Origin: Archangium sp.
Lineage (GTDB): Bacteria > Myxococcota > Myxococcia > Myxococcales > Myxococcaceae
Reading direction: 5' to 3'
DNA: 64,000 nucleotides
NCBI GenBank assembly: GCA_030695565.1
Contig: JAUYRZ010000027.1
Coordinates: 179,538 to 243,537 of the forward strand
In this document: positions 42,878-52,907 of the stretch, one piece after another
Layout of the letters: each line of letters opens with the position of its first letter
Numbering within the stretch: position 1 is the stretch's first letter
Position numbers and translations under genes: made by a program
Notes under the pieces: generated by a model
Told to the model about the DNA's origin: nothing
Database searches by the model: none
The model's input: only the letters and a program-made list of their open reading frames with translations

Positions 42878-43243
42878 TCAGCTCGCTTCGGCTCGAGGCG
42901 CTGCTGCGGTCTTCGGGACGATGTTGTGCTTGGTGAGCTCGGCGCCCAGGCGGCCGGTGGCCATCAGGGCCCACATGCGCCAGTCGGCGACGAACGACCA
43001 CGCAGGGTACGTGAAGGTGGCGGGCCGGTTCTTCTCGACGAAGAAGTGGCTGACCCACGCGAAGAGGTAGCCCGAGAACAGCGCGCTCAGCACGTAGTAG
43101 GGCGCGAGGTACACCACGGCCATCACCAGGTTGAGCGCGGCGATGGTGGTGCCCACGAAGTGGATCCAGCGGGTGGCGGGCAACGAGTGCTCACCCAGAT
43201 AGAAGGGCCAGAAGGCCTCGAAGGTCGTCAGCGTCTTCTTCAT
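42878..43243 (-). CDS. Mpo1-like (DUF962) membrane protein
   Basis: A 121-residue protein with the DUF962/Mpo1 signature: FWPFYLGEHSLPATRWIHFVG, GYLFAWVSHFFVEKNRPATF and YPAWSFVADWRMW. Two or three membrane segments lie between. Yeast Mpo1 is a 2-hydroxy fatty acid dioxygenase. The bacterial relatives are mostly uncharacterised. Histidines in the EHS, RxxH, SHF and related motifs suggest a metal site. Coupled by a 4-bp overlap to the small gene upstream. Confidence 0.82.
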   Translation of the reverse strand: MKKTLTTFEAFWPFYLGEHSLPATRWIHFVGTTIAALNLVMAVVYLAPYYVLSALFSGYLFAWVSHFFVEKNRPATFTYPAWSFVADWRMWALMATGRLGAELTKHNIVPKTAAAPRAEAS

Positions 43244-43491
43244 TTGGCGAAGATCTTTCGGAAGAGGGCCACGATGCCCTGGTCGTTGGTCGCTTTGAGC
43301 TCGTCGACCTTGACGGTCTCTCGCTCACCCGGGCCCTTGGGCGCCAGCTGTTGTTTGTCCTTCAGCTGCTGCTTGCGATTGGGGTCGAGCGACATTGCGC
43401 TGAACTCGTCTTCCCCCTCGTACGACACCTGCGCACGCGGGCGTGCACCAGGCAGTGATGGGGAGGAGCCCGAAGGCAGTTTGCCAGCCAT
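43240..43491 (-). CDS. Small charged protein, unknown
   Basis: An 83-residue hydrophilic protein starting at the ATG at 43491 (MAGKLPSGSSPSLPGARPRA). It is rich in Lys, Asp and Gln (NRKQQLKDKQQLAPKGPGER) and lacks known motifs. The longer upstream frame looks non-coding. It overlaps the DUF962 gene by 4 bp. Moderately confident coding sequence. Confidence 0.5.
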   Translation of the reverse strand: MAGKLPSGSSPSLPGARPRAQVSYEGEDEFSAMSLDPNRKQQLKDKQQLAPKGPGERETVKVDELKATNDQGIVALFRKIFAK

Positions 43492-43614
43492 AGACCCGAC
43501 AATATGGAGTGATCTGGCCGCTCGGGCAATCCCCCGGAGCAAGCAAGTCCCCCAAAAGATTGACCGAGTGAAAGCGCCATGGGAGCTTCGCGAGCGATGT
43601 CGGGACCTTCTGCG

Positions 43615-43943
43615 ATGAAGAGGCTGCGGTGGGTTCTCGCCCTTGCGGCCCTGTGTGCGTCGGCTTGCGGGCCGGTGCAATCGACGTCCTACCTGATGGA
43701 CACCGAGACGATGCTCGAGGCCGCGCGCACGGCGCAGGCCGACAAGCTCGCGCCCTACGAGTGGACCGCAGCGAACCTCTACTTCGCCAAGTCGAAGGAA
43801 GAGGTGGGGTACTCCGACTTCGAGCAGGCGGTCGACTACGGCAAGAAGGCCGTCGACTTCGCCACCCGCGCGCGTGACACCGCCTTGAAGGTGGGCCGCC
43901 GCAACGAGCCGTCTCCGACTGATCCGCCGGTGGTGCCGACGCC

Positions 43944-43947
<4 letters not shown>
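43615..43947 (+). CDS. DUF4398-type lipoprotein
   Basis: A 110-residue lipoprotein starting at the ATG at 43615, with signal and lipobox (LALAALCASACGP). The mature part has ETMLEAARTAQADKLAPYEW and ANLYFAKSKEEVGYSDFEQA, a DUF4398-like helical repeat found in Myxococcota envelope proteins. Its stop overlaps the start of the downstream OmpA protein, which carries a related helical region. They probably function together at the outer membrane. Confidence 0.72.
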
Positions 43948-45125
<1,178 letters not shown>

Positions 45126-45126
45126 T

Positions 45127-45161
45127 CCCCTCTCCCTTCGGGAGAGGGTCAGGGTCAGGGC
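45127..45161. repeat. Dispersed palindromic repeat, copy 8
   Basis: CCCCTCTCCCTTCGGGAGAGG with TCAGGGTCAGGGC on the right. It starts 1 bp after the OmpA stop. It is one of two copies in the 111-bp convergent gap; its tail is oriented opposite to copy 9. Confidence 0.85.
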
Positions 45162-45187
45162 GGTGGGCAAGAGGTGGCGCTGGTAAG

Positions 45188-45232
45188 GCCCCTCACCCCA
45201 ACCCTCTCTCCGCTGTCGCAGGGAGAGGGAGC
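45188..45232. repeat. Dispersed palindromic repeat, copy 9
   Basis: GCCCCTCACCCCAACCCTC arm, loop CGCTGTCGC, then AGGGAGAGGGAGC. It lies next to the 3' end of the coiled-coil gene and in inverted orientation to copy 8. Confidence 0.85.
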
Positions 45233-45236
45233 AGCT

Positions 45237-46076
45237 TCACTCGCGAAGACGATCGTTCGGAGCAACCTGTGAAGCCGCGATCTCGGCGATCGGCTCCATC
45301 GTCCGGCCGCCGATCAACGCCTCGGCTTCCTTCACGCTGGCCTGCACCGCATCGACGCCGTTCAGCAAATCATCGAGCTGTTCCGTCAGCTGATCCGGCG
45401 ACGTCATGGTGAGCGCCTGGTCGCGCAGCAGCCGCACCGAGTTCTCGATCAAGTTCATCTGCCCGCGCGCCCGCGCGAGGAAGGTCTCGATCTCCTTGAT
45501 GGTCTCGAGCCGCTTCTCCAGCACCCGCGCGTTCTTCGAGGCGAGATCCCGCACCGCCTCGTCCGTCATCTTCTCCTGCAGGTTCTTCTGCGCCGCGATC
45601 TGCCGCTGCAGGTCTCGCACGTCGACGGCCTGCAGGTAGGTCTCTGCCCGACGGCACGCCGACGCCAGGCGCACGAACGAAGCGTGCAGCTGCGAGAGCT
45701 TCTCCAACTCCGTCGCCAGCAAGATCGCCTGGAACGAAGGGTTGTTCTGCATGTCGCGCTCGATCTCGCGGCGCAGCTCATCGAGGGCCTTGGCGCGTTG
45801 CCACTCGCGCTCCGAAAGCTCGGCCATCAGCTTGTCGACCCGGGCGCGGTCTTCTTTCTCGCGCTGCTGGCGATCGCTCTCGCGTACCGCCCGCTGGAAC
45901 GGCTTCAGATCCGGCCCCAGCACCAACCAGATCGCCTCGATGCCCAGCGCGCCGACGCCGATGAGCCAGTCACCGGTGAGCGCCGCCGCGGTGGCAGCGC
46001 CGCCCAGCAACGCCAGGTTGTAGACGTTGAGGAACGCGGCCTTCAGATAGTTGGGACTGCCGCCGCCCTCAGCCAT
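45237..46076 (-). CDS. Membrane-anchored coiled-coil protein, unknown
   Basis: A 279-residue protein. N-terminal ~60 residues contain one or two membrane helices (LALLGGAATAAALTGDWLIG, GALGIEAIWLVLG). The rest is a long charged coiled coil (RQQREKEDRARVDKLMAEL, ARVLEKRLETIKEIETFL). No known domain. Last gene of the ABC/OmpA operon; only 5 bp separate it from the ATPase stop. May be a structural partner of the transporter. Confidence 0.7.
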   Translation of the reverse strand: MAEGGGSPNYLKAAFLNVYNLALLGGAATAAALTGDWLIGVGALGIEAIWLVLGPDLKPFQRAVRESDRQQREKEDRARVDKLMAELSEREWQRAKALDELRREIERDMQNNPSFQAILLATELEKLSQLHASFVRLASACRRAETYLQAVDVRDLQRQIAAQKNLQEKMTDEAVRDLASKNARVLEKRLETIKEIETFLARARGQMNLIENSVRLLRDQALTMTSPDQLTEQLDDLLNGVDAVQASVKEAEALIGGRTMEPIAEIAASQVAPNDRLRE

Positions 46077-46081
46077 GGCGA

Positions 46082-46936
46082 TTAGAGCCCCACCCGGATG
46101 TTGCCGTGCACGTTCGAAGAGTGGAGCAGGTCGAGCACATGGTTCTCGATCTTCTTGAACTCAGCGCTCTGCTTCACGGCCGCCTCGCGGGTGGCGAAGT
46201 ACGGCACCTCGATGCGGTGCAGCACGCGCGCGGGCCGGTGCGAGAGCACGAAGATGACGTCGGCCAGGTAGACCGCCTCAGACACGTCGTGGGTGACGAA
46301 GAGCACCGTGTTGTCCTGCGTGCGCAGCACGTCGAGGATCAATGACTGCATGCCCCAGCGGGTCTGCGGGTCGAGCGCGCCGAACGGTTCATCCATCAAG
46401 ATGAGGCGGGGCTTGTTGGCCACCGTGCGCGCGATGGCCACGCGCTGCTTCATGCCGCCCGACAGCTGCTTGGGCAGGGAGTCGGCGAAGTCCTTCAGGC
46501 CGACCTGCTCGACGATGGCCAGCGCCTGTTTCTTCCGCTCGTCTGCGGGAAGGCCCTGCAGCTCGAGGCCGTACTCCACGTTCTTGCGCACCGTTCGCCA
46601 CGCGAAGCTGGTGTAGCTCTGGAACACCATGCCGCGATCGCGGCCGGTGCCATCGACGGGTTTGCCATCGACCAGCACCTGGCCGGAGTCGGGTTTGTAG
46701 AGGCCAGCGACCGCCTTGAGGATGGTGCTCTTCCCGCAGCCGGAGGGGCCGAGGAAGACCGCCAGCTCGCCGATGCCGGGCTTGTTGGCCACGGTGAGGC
46801 TGACGTCTTCAACCGCCTGCACCGTGCGGCCGGCGCGGTCGGTGTACGACATGTACAGATCTTTGAGCTCGAGCTTGGGCGTGGTGCTGGCGCCCAACAG
46901 GCCCTGCGGAGGCGGCGCGGCGGGCGTCTCAGACAT
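46082..46936 (-). CDS. ABC transporter ATP-binding protein, NitT/TauT type
   Basis: A 284-residue ATPase with Walker A FLGPSGCGKSTILKAV, signature LSGGMKQRVAIARTV, Walker B LILMDEPFGALD and H-loop FVTHDVSEAVYLAD. It is most like the nitrate/sulfonate/taurine importer ATPases. It pairs with the permease at 46929-47822, with an 8-bp overlap. The substrate is unknown because the binding protein is unusual (fused to OmpA). Confidence 0.88.
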   Translation of the reverse strand: MSETPAAPPPQGLLGASTTPKLELKDLYMSYTDRAGRTVQAVEDVSLTVANKPGIGELAVFLGPSGCGKSTILKAVAGLYKPDSGQVLVDGKPVDGTGRDRGMVFQSYTSFAWRTVRKNVEYGLELQGLPADERKKQALAIVEQVGLKDFADSLPKQLSGGMKQRVAIARTVANKPRLILMDEPFGALDPQTRWGMQSLILDVLRTQDNTVLFVTHDVSEAVYLADVIFVLSHRPARVLHRIEVPYFATREAAVKQSAEFKKIENHVLDLLHSSNVHGNIRVGL

Positions 46937-47822
46937 CGGCTTCTCTCCAGGGAAACAGCAGCCGGTTCACCAGGCGGATGAGCACGTCGGTGATGATGCC
47001 GATGATCCCCACCACCAGGATGCCGGCGAAGCTCCACTCGGGCTTGTTGTGCTGGCCGGCGAGCTGAAGGATGTAGCCGATGCCGCTCTGCGCGTTCACG
47101 ATCTCCGCGAGGATGATGTACGTCCACGCGATCGCGTTCATCACGCGGAAGCCGTCGAAGATCTGCGGCAACGCCGCGGGGATCAACACGGTGCGGATCA
47201 CCTGGGCCTTGGTCGCGCCCAGCGTGAACGCGGTCTGAATCAGCTCTTCGGGCACCGCGCGAATGGCGTCGACCACCGCGGGCAGCAGGAACACCACCGT
47301 GCCCAGGAAGAGGAACGCCACCTTCTGCGCTTCGTCGATGCCGAACCAGAGGATCAGCAGCGGGATGAAGGCGGTGATGGGCAGGTAGCGCATCGGCGCG
47401 ATGATCGGGTCGAAGATGCGGTTGACGATCTCGAAGCTGCCCATCGCGATGCCCAACGGCAACGCCACGGCCAACGAGAGCCCGAAGGCCTTCACGATGC
47501 GAATCGCGCTGACGCCGACGGCCTGCAGCAGGTCCTTCTCGAAGATCAAATAGAAGAGGCTGCGAATCACCTGATCCGGTGCGGGCAGGAAGAAGTGAGG
47601 CACCAGCGGCACCGTCTCGCCGCCGCGCTCGACCTGGATGTAGCTGAGCGCGCACCACGCGAGCACCAAAATGCTGATGCTGACCATCGACGCGATGCGG
47701 CCGGCGCCGGCGGGAATGGCGCTGCGCAGGGCCCAGACCGACGGCACGGCCCTCGCGCGCGCGGGGGCTTTGGTCGGAACCGTCACGGCTGGCGTTGCGG
47801 GCGACCCCGCGTCACTGGGCAT
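46929..47822 (-). CDS. ABC transporter permease, NitT/TauT type
   Basis: A 297-residue permease with about six membrane helices and the EAA loop FTLGATKAQVIRTVLIPAAL, followed by QIFDGFRVMNAIAWTYIILA. This resembles SsuC/TauC. A 40-residue Pro/Ala-rich N-terminal extension precedes the first helix. It overlaps the SBP-OmpA gene upstream by 11 bp and the ATPase downstream by 8 bp. Imports an oxyanion or organic sulfonate/amine-like solute by family; the substrate is not determined. Confidence 0.86.
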   Translation of the reverse strand: MPSDAGSPATPAVTVPTKAPARARAVPSVWALRSAIPAGAGRIASMVSISILVLAWCALSYIQVERGGETVPLVPHFFLPAPDQVIRSLFYLIFEKDLLQAVGVSAIRIVKAFGLSLAVALPLGIAMGSFEIVNRIFDPIIAPMRYLPITAFIPLLILWFGIDEAQKVAFLFLGTVVFLLPAVVDAIRAVPEELIQTAFTLGATKAQVIRTVLIPAALPQIFDGFRVMNAIAWTYIILAEIVNAQSGIGYILQLAGQHNKPEWSFAGILVVGIIGIITDVLIRLVNRLLFPWREADV

Positions 47823-49452
47823 TGAGAACGACCTTGATGTCGGTGCGCCGGTTCAGCGCGCGCCCATCTTCGGTCTCGTTCGGCGCCATCGGCTTGGCGC
47901 TGCCCTGACCGACGGTCACGAAGCGCTTCTCCTCGAGGTTGAAGTTCTTCACCAGGTACGCCTTCACGGCCTGGGCGCGCTTGGCAGACAGCGTCTTGTT
48001 CGCCGTCTCGTTGCCGCGGCTGTCGGTGTTGCCCTCGACCTGCAGGTACGTGTTGCCGAACGCGAGCATCGTGTCGCCCAGCGAGTCGAGCGTGAAGTAG
48101 CTGCCCGGCATGATCTCGTCGGAGCCGGTGGTGAAGTGAATCGAGAGGCTCTTGTTGACGATCGCGCGATCGCTGACCTTGGGCTTGTCCTTGAACGCGA
48201 AGGTCTCTTCGACCTTCTGGCTCGCGTAGTCCTTGGCGAGCGCGGCGACGAACCGCGAGTCCTTGAAGTCGGGCGCGTCGACCACGGTGTTCACCACGCC
48301 CTTCTTGCGCCAGATGATGAACGCGCCATTGAAGAGCGAGTCGAAGTACGACTTCGGGCCCGAGAGGCCGAAGAAGAGCGCGTTGTCGGCGTACGACGTG
48401 AGCTTGAGGCCCGAGAGCATGCCCGACACGTCGTCGGTGGTGAGCTTGAGCGCGTCGGCGATCAGCTGGTTGGTGCTCTGGGGGTCTTCCTTCATCACGC
48501 TGATGGCGTCGAACCAGCCCGACACGAAGGCCTGCACGGTGCCGGGCGACTCGTCGATGAGCTGCTGACGGGCGACCAGGGTGTCGGCGATCACGTTGGT
48601 GGCCGAGGTGGTGGAGACCAGCACGTGCGCTTCGTTCTCGCGCGCGGTGACGGCGCCGGAAAGATCAGGCTCCCAGGTGACGGCGGCGTCGACCTTGCCG
48701 GCCTTGAACATGGCGGCGGCCTGCGGGGCTTCGGCGGTGAAGACGATGTTCTTCTCGATCTCGGCGCGATCCTGCTGCGAGAGACCCGACTGCGAGAGCA
48801 GGAACAGCAGGAGCCAGTGCGAGGGCGTGAACTTGGTGCTGGCGATGCGCTTGCCCTTCAGATCTTCGACCGACTTGATGGTCTTGAGCGAGACGATGCC
48901 GTCACCACCGCGGCTCCAGTCTTCCTGGATGATGGAGCGCGCCTTGAGGCCCTTCTCCTTGAGCTCGCTGCCTTCGCGGGCGAACGAGTCGACGGTGTCC
49001 CACATGATGTCGATGTCGCCCTTGATGAAGGCGGCCAGCTTGGCGCTGGGGTCCTCCAGGAGGATGAACTCGACGTCGAGGCCGTACTTCTTCTTGTAGA
49101 GCGAGCTGGCGCCGCCGGGCTTCATGCCGCCGTTGGCGACGATGCCGGGCGCGTGACCTGCCCAGGTGTTGATGCCCACCTTCAAGGGGCGGTTGAGCAT
49201 CTGGGTGCCGGGCGTGGCGCCGCCGACGACCTTGAGGCCACCTTCGCGGGGCGCGTCGCTGATGCCGTTGTTGAGGCTGGCGAAGTCGTCCTTGGTGACC
49301 TCAGCGCCATCGGGCTTCTTGCCGGTGTCGTCTTTCTTCGACGCACCCGCCCAGGCGCGCAGCTCATCGCCGTACTTCCTGAACGCCACGAAGCCGAGCA
49401 CGCCGACAGCCACCAAAACGATGAACAACTTTCCGAACGGAGTCAGTTTCAT
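47812..49452 (-). CDS. ABC solute-binding protein fused to OmpA peptidoglycan-binding domain
   Basis: A 546-residue protein. One N-terminal membrane helix (FGKLFIVLVAVGVLGFVAF) acts as anchor. Residues ~70-405 are a type II solute-binding domain of the NMT1/SsuA class (VGINTWAGHAPGIVANGG, FIKGDIDIMWDTVDSF, AAMFKAGKVDAAVTWEPDL). Residues ~425-546 are an OmpA domain (IHFTTGSDEIMPGS, VEGNTDSRGNETAN, NKTLSAKRAQAVKAYL). The binding protein is thus tethered to the membrane and to peptidoglycan. It is the core of a five-gene operon. Confidence 0.85.
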   Translation of the reverse strand: MKLTPFGKLFIVLVAVGVLGFVAFRKYGDELRAWAGASKKDDTGKKPDGAEVTKDDFASLNNGISDAPREGGLKVVGGATPGTQMLNRPLKVGINTWAGHAPGIVANGGMKPGGASSLYKKKYGLDVEFILLEDPSAKLAAFIKGDIDIMWDTVDSFAREGSELKEKGLKARSIIQEDWSRGGDGIVSLKTIKSVEDLKGKRIASTKFTPSHWLLLFLLSQSGLSQQDRAEIEKNIVFTAEAPQAAAMFKAGKVDAAVTWEPDLSGAVTARENEAHVLVSTTSATNVIADTLVARQQLIDESPGTVQAFVSGWFDAISVMKEDPQSTNQLIADALKLTTDDVSGMLSGLKLTSYADNALFFGLSGPKSYFDSLFNGAFIIWRKKGVVNTVVDAPDFKDSRFVAALAKDYASQKVEETFAFKDKPKVSDRAIVNKSLSIHFTTGSDEIMPGSYFTLDSLGDTMLAFGNTYLQVEGNTDSRGNETANKTLSAKRAQAVKAYLVKNFNLEEKRFVTVGQGSAKPMAPNETEDGRALNRRTDIKVVLNAQ

Positions 49453-49485
49453 GAAGGCCCCTCAGTACTGATGAAGAAATAGAAA

Positions 49486-50163
49486 TTACGGTTTGGCAGC
49501 AGGCGCTGCCGGAGCGTTGAAGAACTCGAGCACCCGGTGCACCTGGCCCTTGCGGCCTTCGGCTGCAGCGGTGAGCGAGGCGAGCTGATCGGTACGCTTG
49601 GTGATGTCGGCCTTGAGCGAGATGACCTTGTCCTCGAGCTGCGCGATCTGCGTCTGCGCGTCGGTGATGCCCTTGACGGTCTGCTGCTCGTTGAGCCGCA
49701 CCCAGGTGTCGAGCGCCTTGAGCTGTTGCTGCGCGGCACCGACGATCTTGGCGATGTCGAAGCCGAAGGCCTTCAACGAGGCCTCGACGATCTGGCGCTT
49801 CACGTCGATGGGTGTCGATTCAGGCAACCCCTTGAGCAGCTCTTCGGCCTTCCGCACCCGGTCGAGATCGCTGGCGTCGAGGCCGGTGGTCTTGAAGACC
49901 GCGTCGAAGTCGACGGTGGCGGCGGTCACCGGGCCGCTGGGCGCGGGCATGGCGGGGCGGGGGGCAGGGGCTGCGGCCGGGCCGGGTGAGACGACAGACC
50001 CCTTCTTCGGCGCAGACTGGCCTGCCAGCTCGGCGACCAGCTCCGCGGGTGTCTTCTCCTTGTCGGAGCGCTCGACCGCCTCGGTACCCTCTTCGGGGGT
50101 GCCATCTTTCGACTCGACGAACAGGCCGAGGAACTTCGACCCCAGTCCTTTTTCTTCGGGCAT
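49486..50163 (-). CDS. Soluble coiled-coil protein, unknown
   Basis: A 225-residue protein starting at the ATG at 50163 with a strong AAGGAGG site. An N-terminal charged region leads to an Ala/Pro linker (SPGPAAAPAPRPAMPAPSGP). A C-terminal coiled coil follows (AQTQIAQLEDKVISLKADITK). A helical stretch ELLKGLPESTPIDVKRQIVE precedes it. No signal peptide. First gene of the operon with the ABC importer; cytoplasmic. No recognised family. Confidence 0.7.
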   Translation of the reverse strand: MPEEKGLGSKFLGLFVESKDGTPEEGTEAVERSDKEKTPAELVAELAGQSAPKKGSVVSPGPAAAPAPRPAMPAPSGPVTAATVDFDAVFKTTGLDASDLDRVRKAEELLKGLPESTPIDVKRQIVEASLKAFGFDIAKIVGAAQQQLKALDTWVRLNEQQTVKGITDAQTQIAQLEDKVISLKADITKRTDQLASLTAAAEGRKGQVHRVLEFFNAPAAPAAKP

Positions 50164-50223
50164 GTGCACCTCCTTAGCAGACACAAATTCCGCATCAGCG
50201 CGAAATATGGTGAGGTTTTGGGC

Positions 50224-51384
50224 ATGTCCAAGTTCGAGGTGCACATCCCCGCCACCGACGGGAACGGGTTCAACGTCACGTTGAAAGTGGGCGCTGACAA
50301 CTGGATGTCCGCGCTCAAGGCCGGGCTCCAGAAGCTCGGGGAGCAGGGGACCATCAGTCAGAACGTGATGGTCGACATTCAGGAGGACAACTCGATCCAC
50401 GTGACCGAGGCCGCGTCGGGTCGGGTGTTCCGGATCCGCGAGTTGACCGAAGAGGAAGCGGCCAAGGCGCAGGTCAAACGGCCCTCCCAGATTCGCCCGG
50501 CCCCCGCACGCGCCGAGACGAAGACCGAGCCCAGCCTCGCCGCGGTGAAGCGGCCCGAGGACAAGACGCAGCCGCTGCCTCCGGCGCCTGCCTCACGCGG
50601 GGCGAGCGCGAATGACGTGACCGCCAAGGGCGGCGACGCGCTCAAGCTGCCTGCCGACGACATGAGCAAGACGTTGCCGGGCGGTGTGCTCTCGGCGATC
50701 CCCGCGTCGGTGCCCAACGCCGTTCCCCGCAACGCCACGCCGGCGCCGCGTCAGAACAAGCCGTCGGCGCGCCTCGAGCTCAAGGACGTCGAAGAGCTGG
50801 TGCAGCCGATTCGCCCGAGCACCGGGAGCATCGGCCGGGTCAAGTCGAGCCCGAACCTCGCCAAGTCGCAGCGCCAGGAGACCGAAGACATCCTCGCCGA
50901 CATCTTCCTGCGGGTGGTCGAGCTCGGCTCGAAGAAGGAGATCGAAGAGGCGATGGAGTTCGTGCTCGATCTGGTGATGGAGAAGGTGCCTTGCGAGGCG
51001 GGCTCGGTGCTGCGCGCCGATGGCGCCACGGGCGATCTCACCTTCGTCGCGGCGCGTGGGCCCAAGGCGAAGGAGATCATGAAGTCGAAGCTCATCGTTC
51101 CCGCGGGCACCGGCATCGCCGGGTTCTGTGCGTCGGAGGGTGTGTCGGTCGCGGTGTCAGACGTGGAGAAAGACCCCCGGTTCTACGCCGAGGTCGGTGA
51201 GCGCATCGGCTACGCCACGCGTTCGATGTTGTGCGCGCCGATGATGACGCACGGCCGCTCGTTCGGGTGCGTGCAGGTGATCAACCGCAAGGGCGGGCCG
51301 CAGTTCCTCGAGCACGAAGTGGGCGTGATGGCCTACCTCGCGCACCAGGCAGCGCTGTTCATGAACCAGAAGCTGCTCGAGTAG
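50224..51384 (+). CDS. GAF-domain protein with conserved N-terminal domain
   Basis: A 386-residue protein starting at the ATG at 50224 (MSKFEVHIPATDGNGFNVTL). The first ~75 residues form a beta-rich domain of unknown type. A ~100-residue low-complexity linker follows. The C-terminal ~160 residues are a GAF domain (VPCEAGSVLRADGATGDLTF, GTGIAGFCASEGVSVAVSD, MLCAPMMTHGRSFGCVQVIN). It may sense a small ligand or redox state. It diverges from the coiled-coil/ABC operon over 60 bp of shared, comparatively A+T-rich upstream DNA. Confidence 0.8.
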   Translation: MSKFEVHIPATDGNGFNVTLKVGADNWMSALKAGLQKLGEQGTISQNVMVDIQEDNSIHVTEAASGRVFRIRELTEEEAAKAQVKRPSQIRPAPARAETKTEPSLAAVKRPEDKTQPLPPAPASRGASANDVTAKGGDALKLPADDMSKTLPGGVLSAIPASVPNAVPRNATPAPRQNKPSARLELKDVEELVQPIRPSTGSIGRVKSSPNLAKSQRQETEDILADIFLRVVELGSKKEIEEAMEFVLDLVMEKVPCEAGSVLRADGATGDLTFVAARGPKAKEIMKSKLIVPAGTGIAGFCASEGVSVAVSDVEKDPRFYAEVGERIGYATRSMLCAPMMTHGRSFGCVQVINRKGGPQFLEHEVGVMAYLAHQAALFMNQKLLE

Positions 51385-51406
51385 GCACCCGCGCAGCGAC
51401 CCAGGA

Positions 51407-52609
51407 TCAGAAGTGCCGCAAGGACTCTTCCCATTCGACGGCTAGGGATTTCAACAGCCGACGTGGAATGCGGTCGTCCTTCTGTGCTCCTTTGAGCGTG
51501 GTGTGCATCGCCTCAGTCACTGCATCAACCCGCTGGCCCGGGCGGGCGATGCCGCAGTGCTCGTTGCCAAAGGCGATGAGCTCTTCGCGCAGCGGGTAGC
51601 GTCGCTCTCCCTGGCTCAGCAGCCGGAGGGCCATGGTCCGATCCGTCACCAGCTGTCCGGCGCGCTCGTAGGGATAAATCGTCGTCGTCACCACGTCGAA
51701 GAGCGGCGCGAGCCAACGGGTCTCATCGTCATAGAGCACGCCGAAGTTCTTCAGATGCGCGTCGCCATTTCGCACCAGCACGCTGAGGGCGAGCTGATCG
51801 AAGAAGACCGCGAGGTCCTTCTTTGCGTTGGAGCAGACGAGCCTCAGCAACCGAGTCACCGCTTCGTAGCTTCCGCGATATTTGCGGTCAGACAAGGCGC
51901 CGCCCACTCTCAGGTCCATCAGCGCGGCGAGGTCCTCGAAGCCCAATCGCGTCGCACCGTTCAGGTCAAACCGATCGATGAGAAGCAGGGCGCCATCGTC
52001 GGAGAGTTCGTGCCGGGGCACTGCGAGACCTGCGCGTCGGGCGACCTCCAGGCAGAGGAACTCGTTGGCGGCCAGGCCCGGGTAGTCAGCGCCCCCCGCC
52101 TTCACCAACACGTTCGGAATCGGAATCGTCGTTCGATCGGGAACCAGCACCTTGGGTTGCACGCCAGACAAGCCCGAGCCCGTCGACAAGTACGCGTCGA
52201 CCAGTTCGCGAAAGACCTTTCCGTTCCTTCCCGCTCCTTCCTGAAGGAGCCGCTTGCGGCTCACGGCGCGCGCGCGTTCTCGCGGAGGTGCTCGTGGTTC
52301 GCGAAAGCTGAGCCGGCCGATGCCGTTCGATCCCATCAGCGCAAGAAGCTGCATCTTCGTCGGCGGCGTTTTGGGAGATCGTTCTCGCAGCTGCGCCAGG
52401 AGGAACCCCTCTGGGAGGTTCATATCCATCGCCGCGAAGAGTTCGCCGTCGCGAAGGAGCCCATCTTCGATCGGCATCAGCAGCGAGGCCGGCCGAGTCG
52501 CGCCAGGCCAATACTCAAACTCGTATTGGCTGCGCCGGCGGAGCTGCCCGCAGGGCTCATCACCCGCGTCGAGGTCGAGGTCAGCTACCTTTTGCGTGAA
52601 GTCGATCAC
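51407..52609 (-). CDS. hipA: HipA-family serine/threonine kinase toxin
   Basis: A 400-residue protein (GTG 52609) with the HipA signature. It has a glycine-rich LSGVQPKVLV, LLLIDRFDLNG, the catalytic NGDAHLKNFGVLYDD (Asp and Asn) and PLFDVVTT with the metal Asp. All key residues are intact. HipA phosphorylates glutamyl-tRNA synthetase or related targets to induce dormancy and is neutralised by HipB. The hipB gene lies upstream with a 4-bp overlap. Typical length is ~440. Confidence 0.86.
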   Translation of the reverse strand: MIDFTQKVADLDLDAGDEPCGQLRRRSQYEFEYWPGATRPASLLMPIEDGLLRDGELFAAMDMNLPEGFLLAQLRERSPKTPPTKMQLLALMGSNGIGRLSFREPRAPPRERARAVSRKRLLQEGAGRNGKVFRELVDAYLSTGSGLSGVQPKVLVPDRTTIPIPNVLVKAGGADYPGLAANEFLCLEVARRAGLAVPRHELSDDGALLLIDRFDLNGATRLGFEDLAALMDLRVGGALSDRKYRGSYEAVTRLLRLVCSNAKKDLAVFFDQLALSVLVRNGDAHLKNFGVLYDDETRWLAPLFDVVTTTIYPYERAGQLVTDRTMALRLLSQGERRYPLREELIAFGNEHCGIARPGQRVDAVTEAMHTTLKGAQKDDRIPRRLLKSLAVEWEESLRHF

Positions 52610-52875
52610 GAGTCGTCCTCGTGGACTTCCGGGAAGAGCCGCCTCATGTCGGCCGCGCGCAGGGCAGGCTTTTGCTCGAAGCTGATGCGCCGCCCCATCG
52701 CGTTCAACAGGCGGGTGAGCGAAGAAGCATCGACCACCTCACCGTGTTCGAGCCGGTGAATCGTGTCGCGACTCACCTTCGCGCGGGCGGAGAGCCGTTG
52801 TTGGGTCCAGTTGAGCTCCTTGCGGAGTGCCCGGAAACGGTTCCCAAGGTCGGTGAGGAGTGCCTCTTTGTCCAT
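52606..52875 (-). CDS. hipB: HipB-family antitoxin and repressor
   Basis: An 89-residue protein starting at the ATG at 52875 (MDKEALLTDLGNRFRALRKE). The helix-turn-helix is LNWTQQRLSARAKVSRDTIH. A longer frame to 52914 would overlap the palindromic operator at 52879-52907, so I prefer the shorter start. It binds HipA to inhibit it and represses the operon through the operator. Located directly before hipA, as is usual. Confidence 0.84.
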   Translation of the reverse strand: MDKEALLTDLGNRFRALRKELNWTQQRLSARAKVSRDTIHRLEHGEVVDASSLTRLLNAMGRRISFEQKPALRAADMRRLFPEVHEDDS

Positions 52876-52878
52876 CTT

Positions 52879-52907
52879 GTCGGACATTCTTGACCGAAAT
52901 GTCTGAC
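52879..52907. promoter_or_regulatory. Palindromic operator upstream of hipBA
   Basis: GTCGGACATT at 52879-52888 and AATGTCTGAC at 52898-52907 form a nearly perfect 10-bp inverted repeat (one mismatch) with a 9-bp centre. It lies 4 bp before the hipB start, a typical site for HipB autoregulation. Confidence 0.7.

Noticed and set aside
47671..49482. A 603-codon plus-strand open frame
   Set aside because: Antisense to the SBP-OmpA gene. Composition is shadow-like (Val/Glu/Leu/Arg/His), while the minus-strand frame has clear domains.
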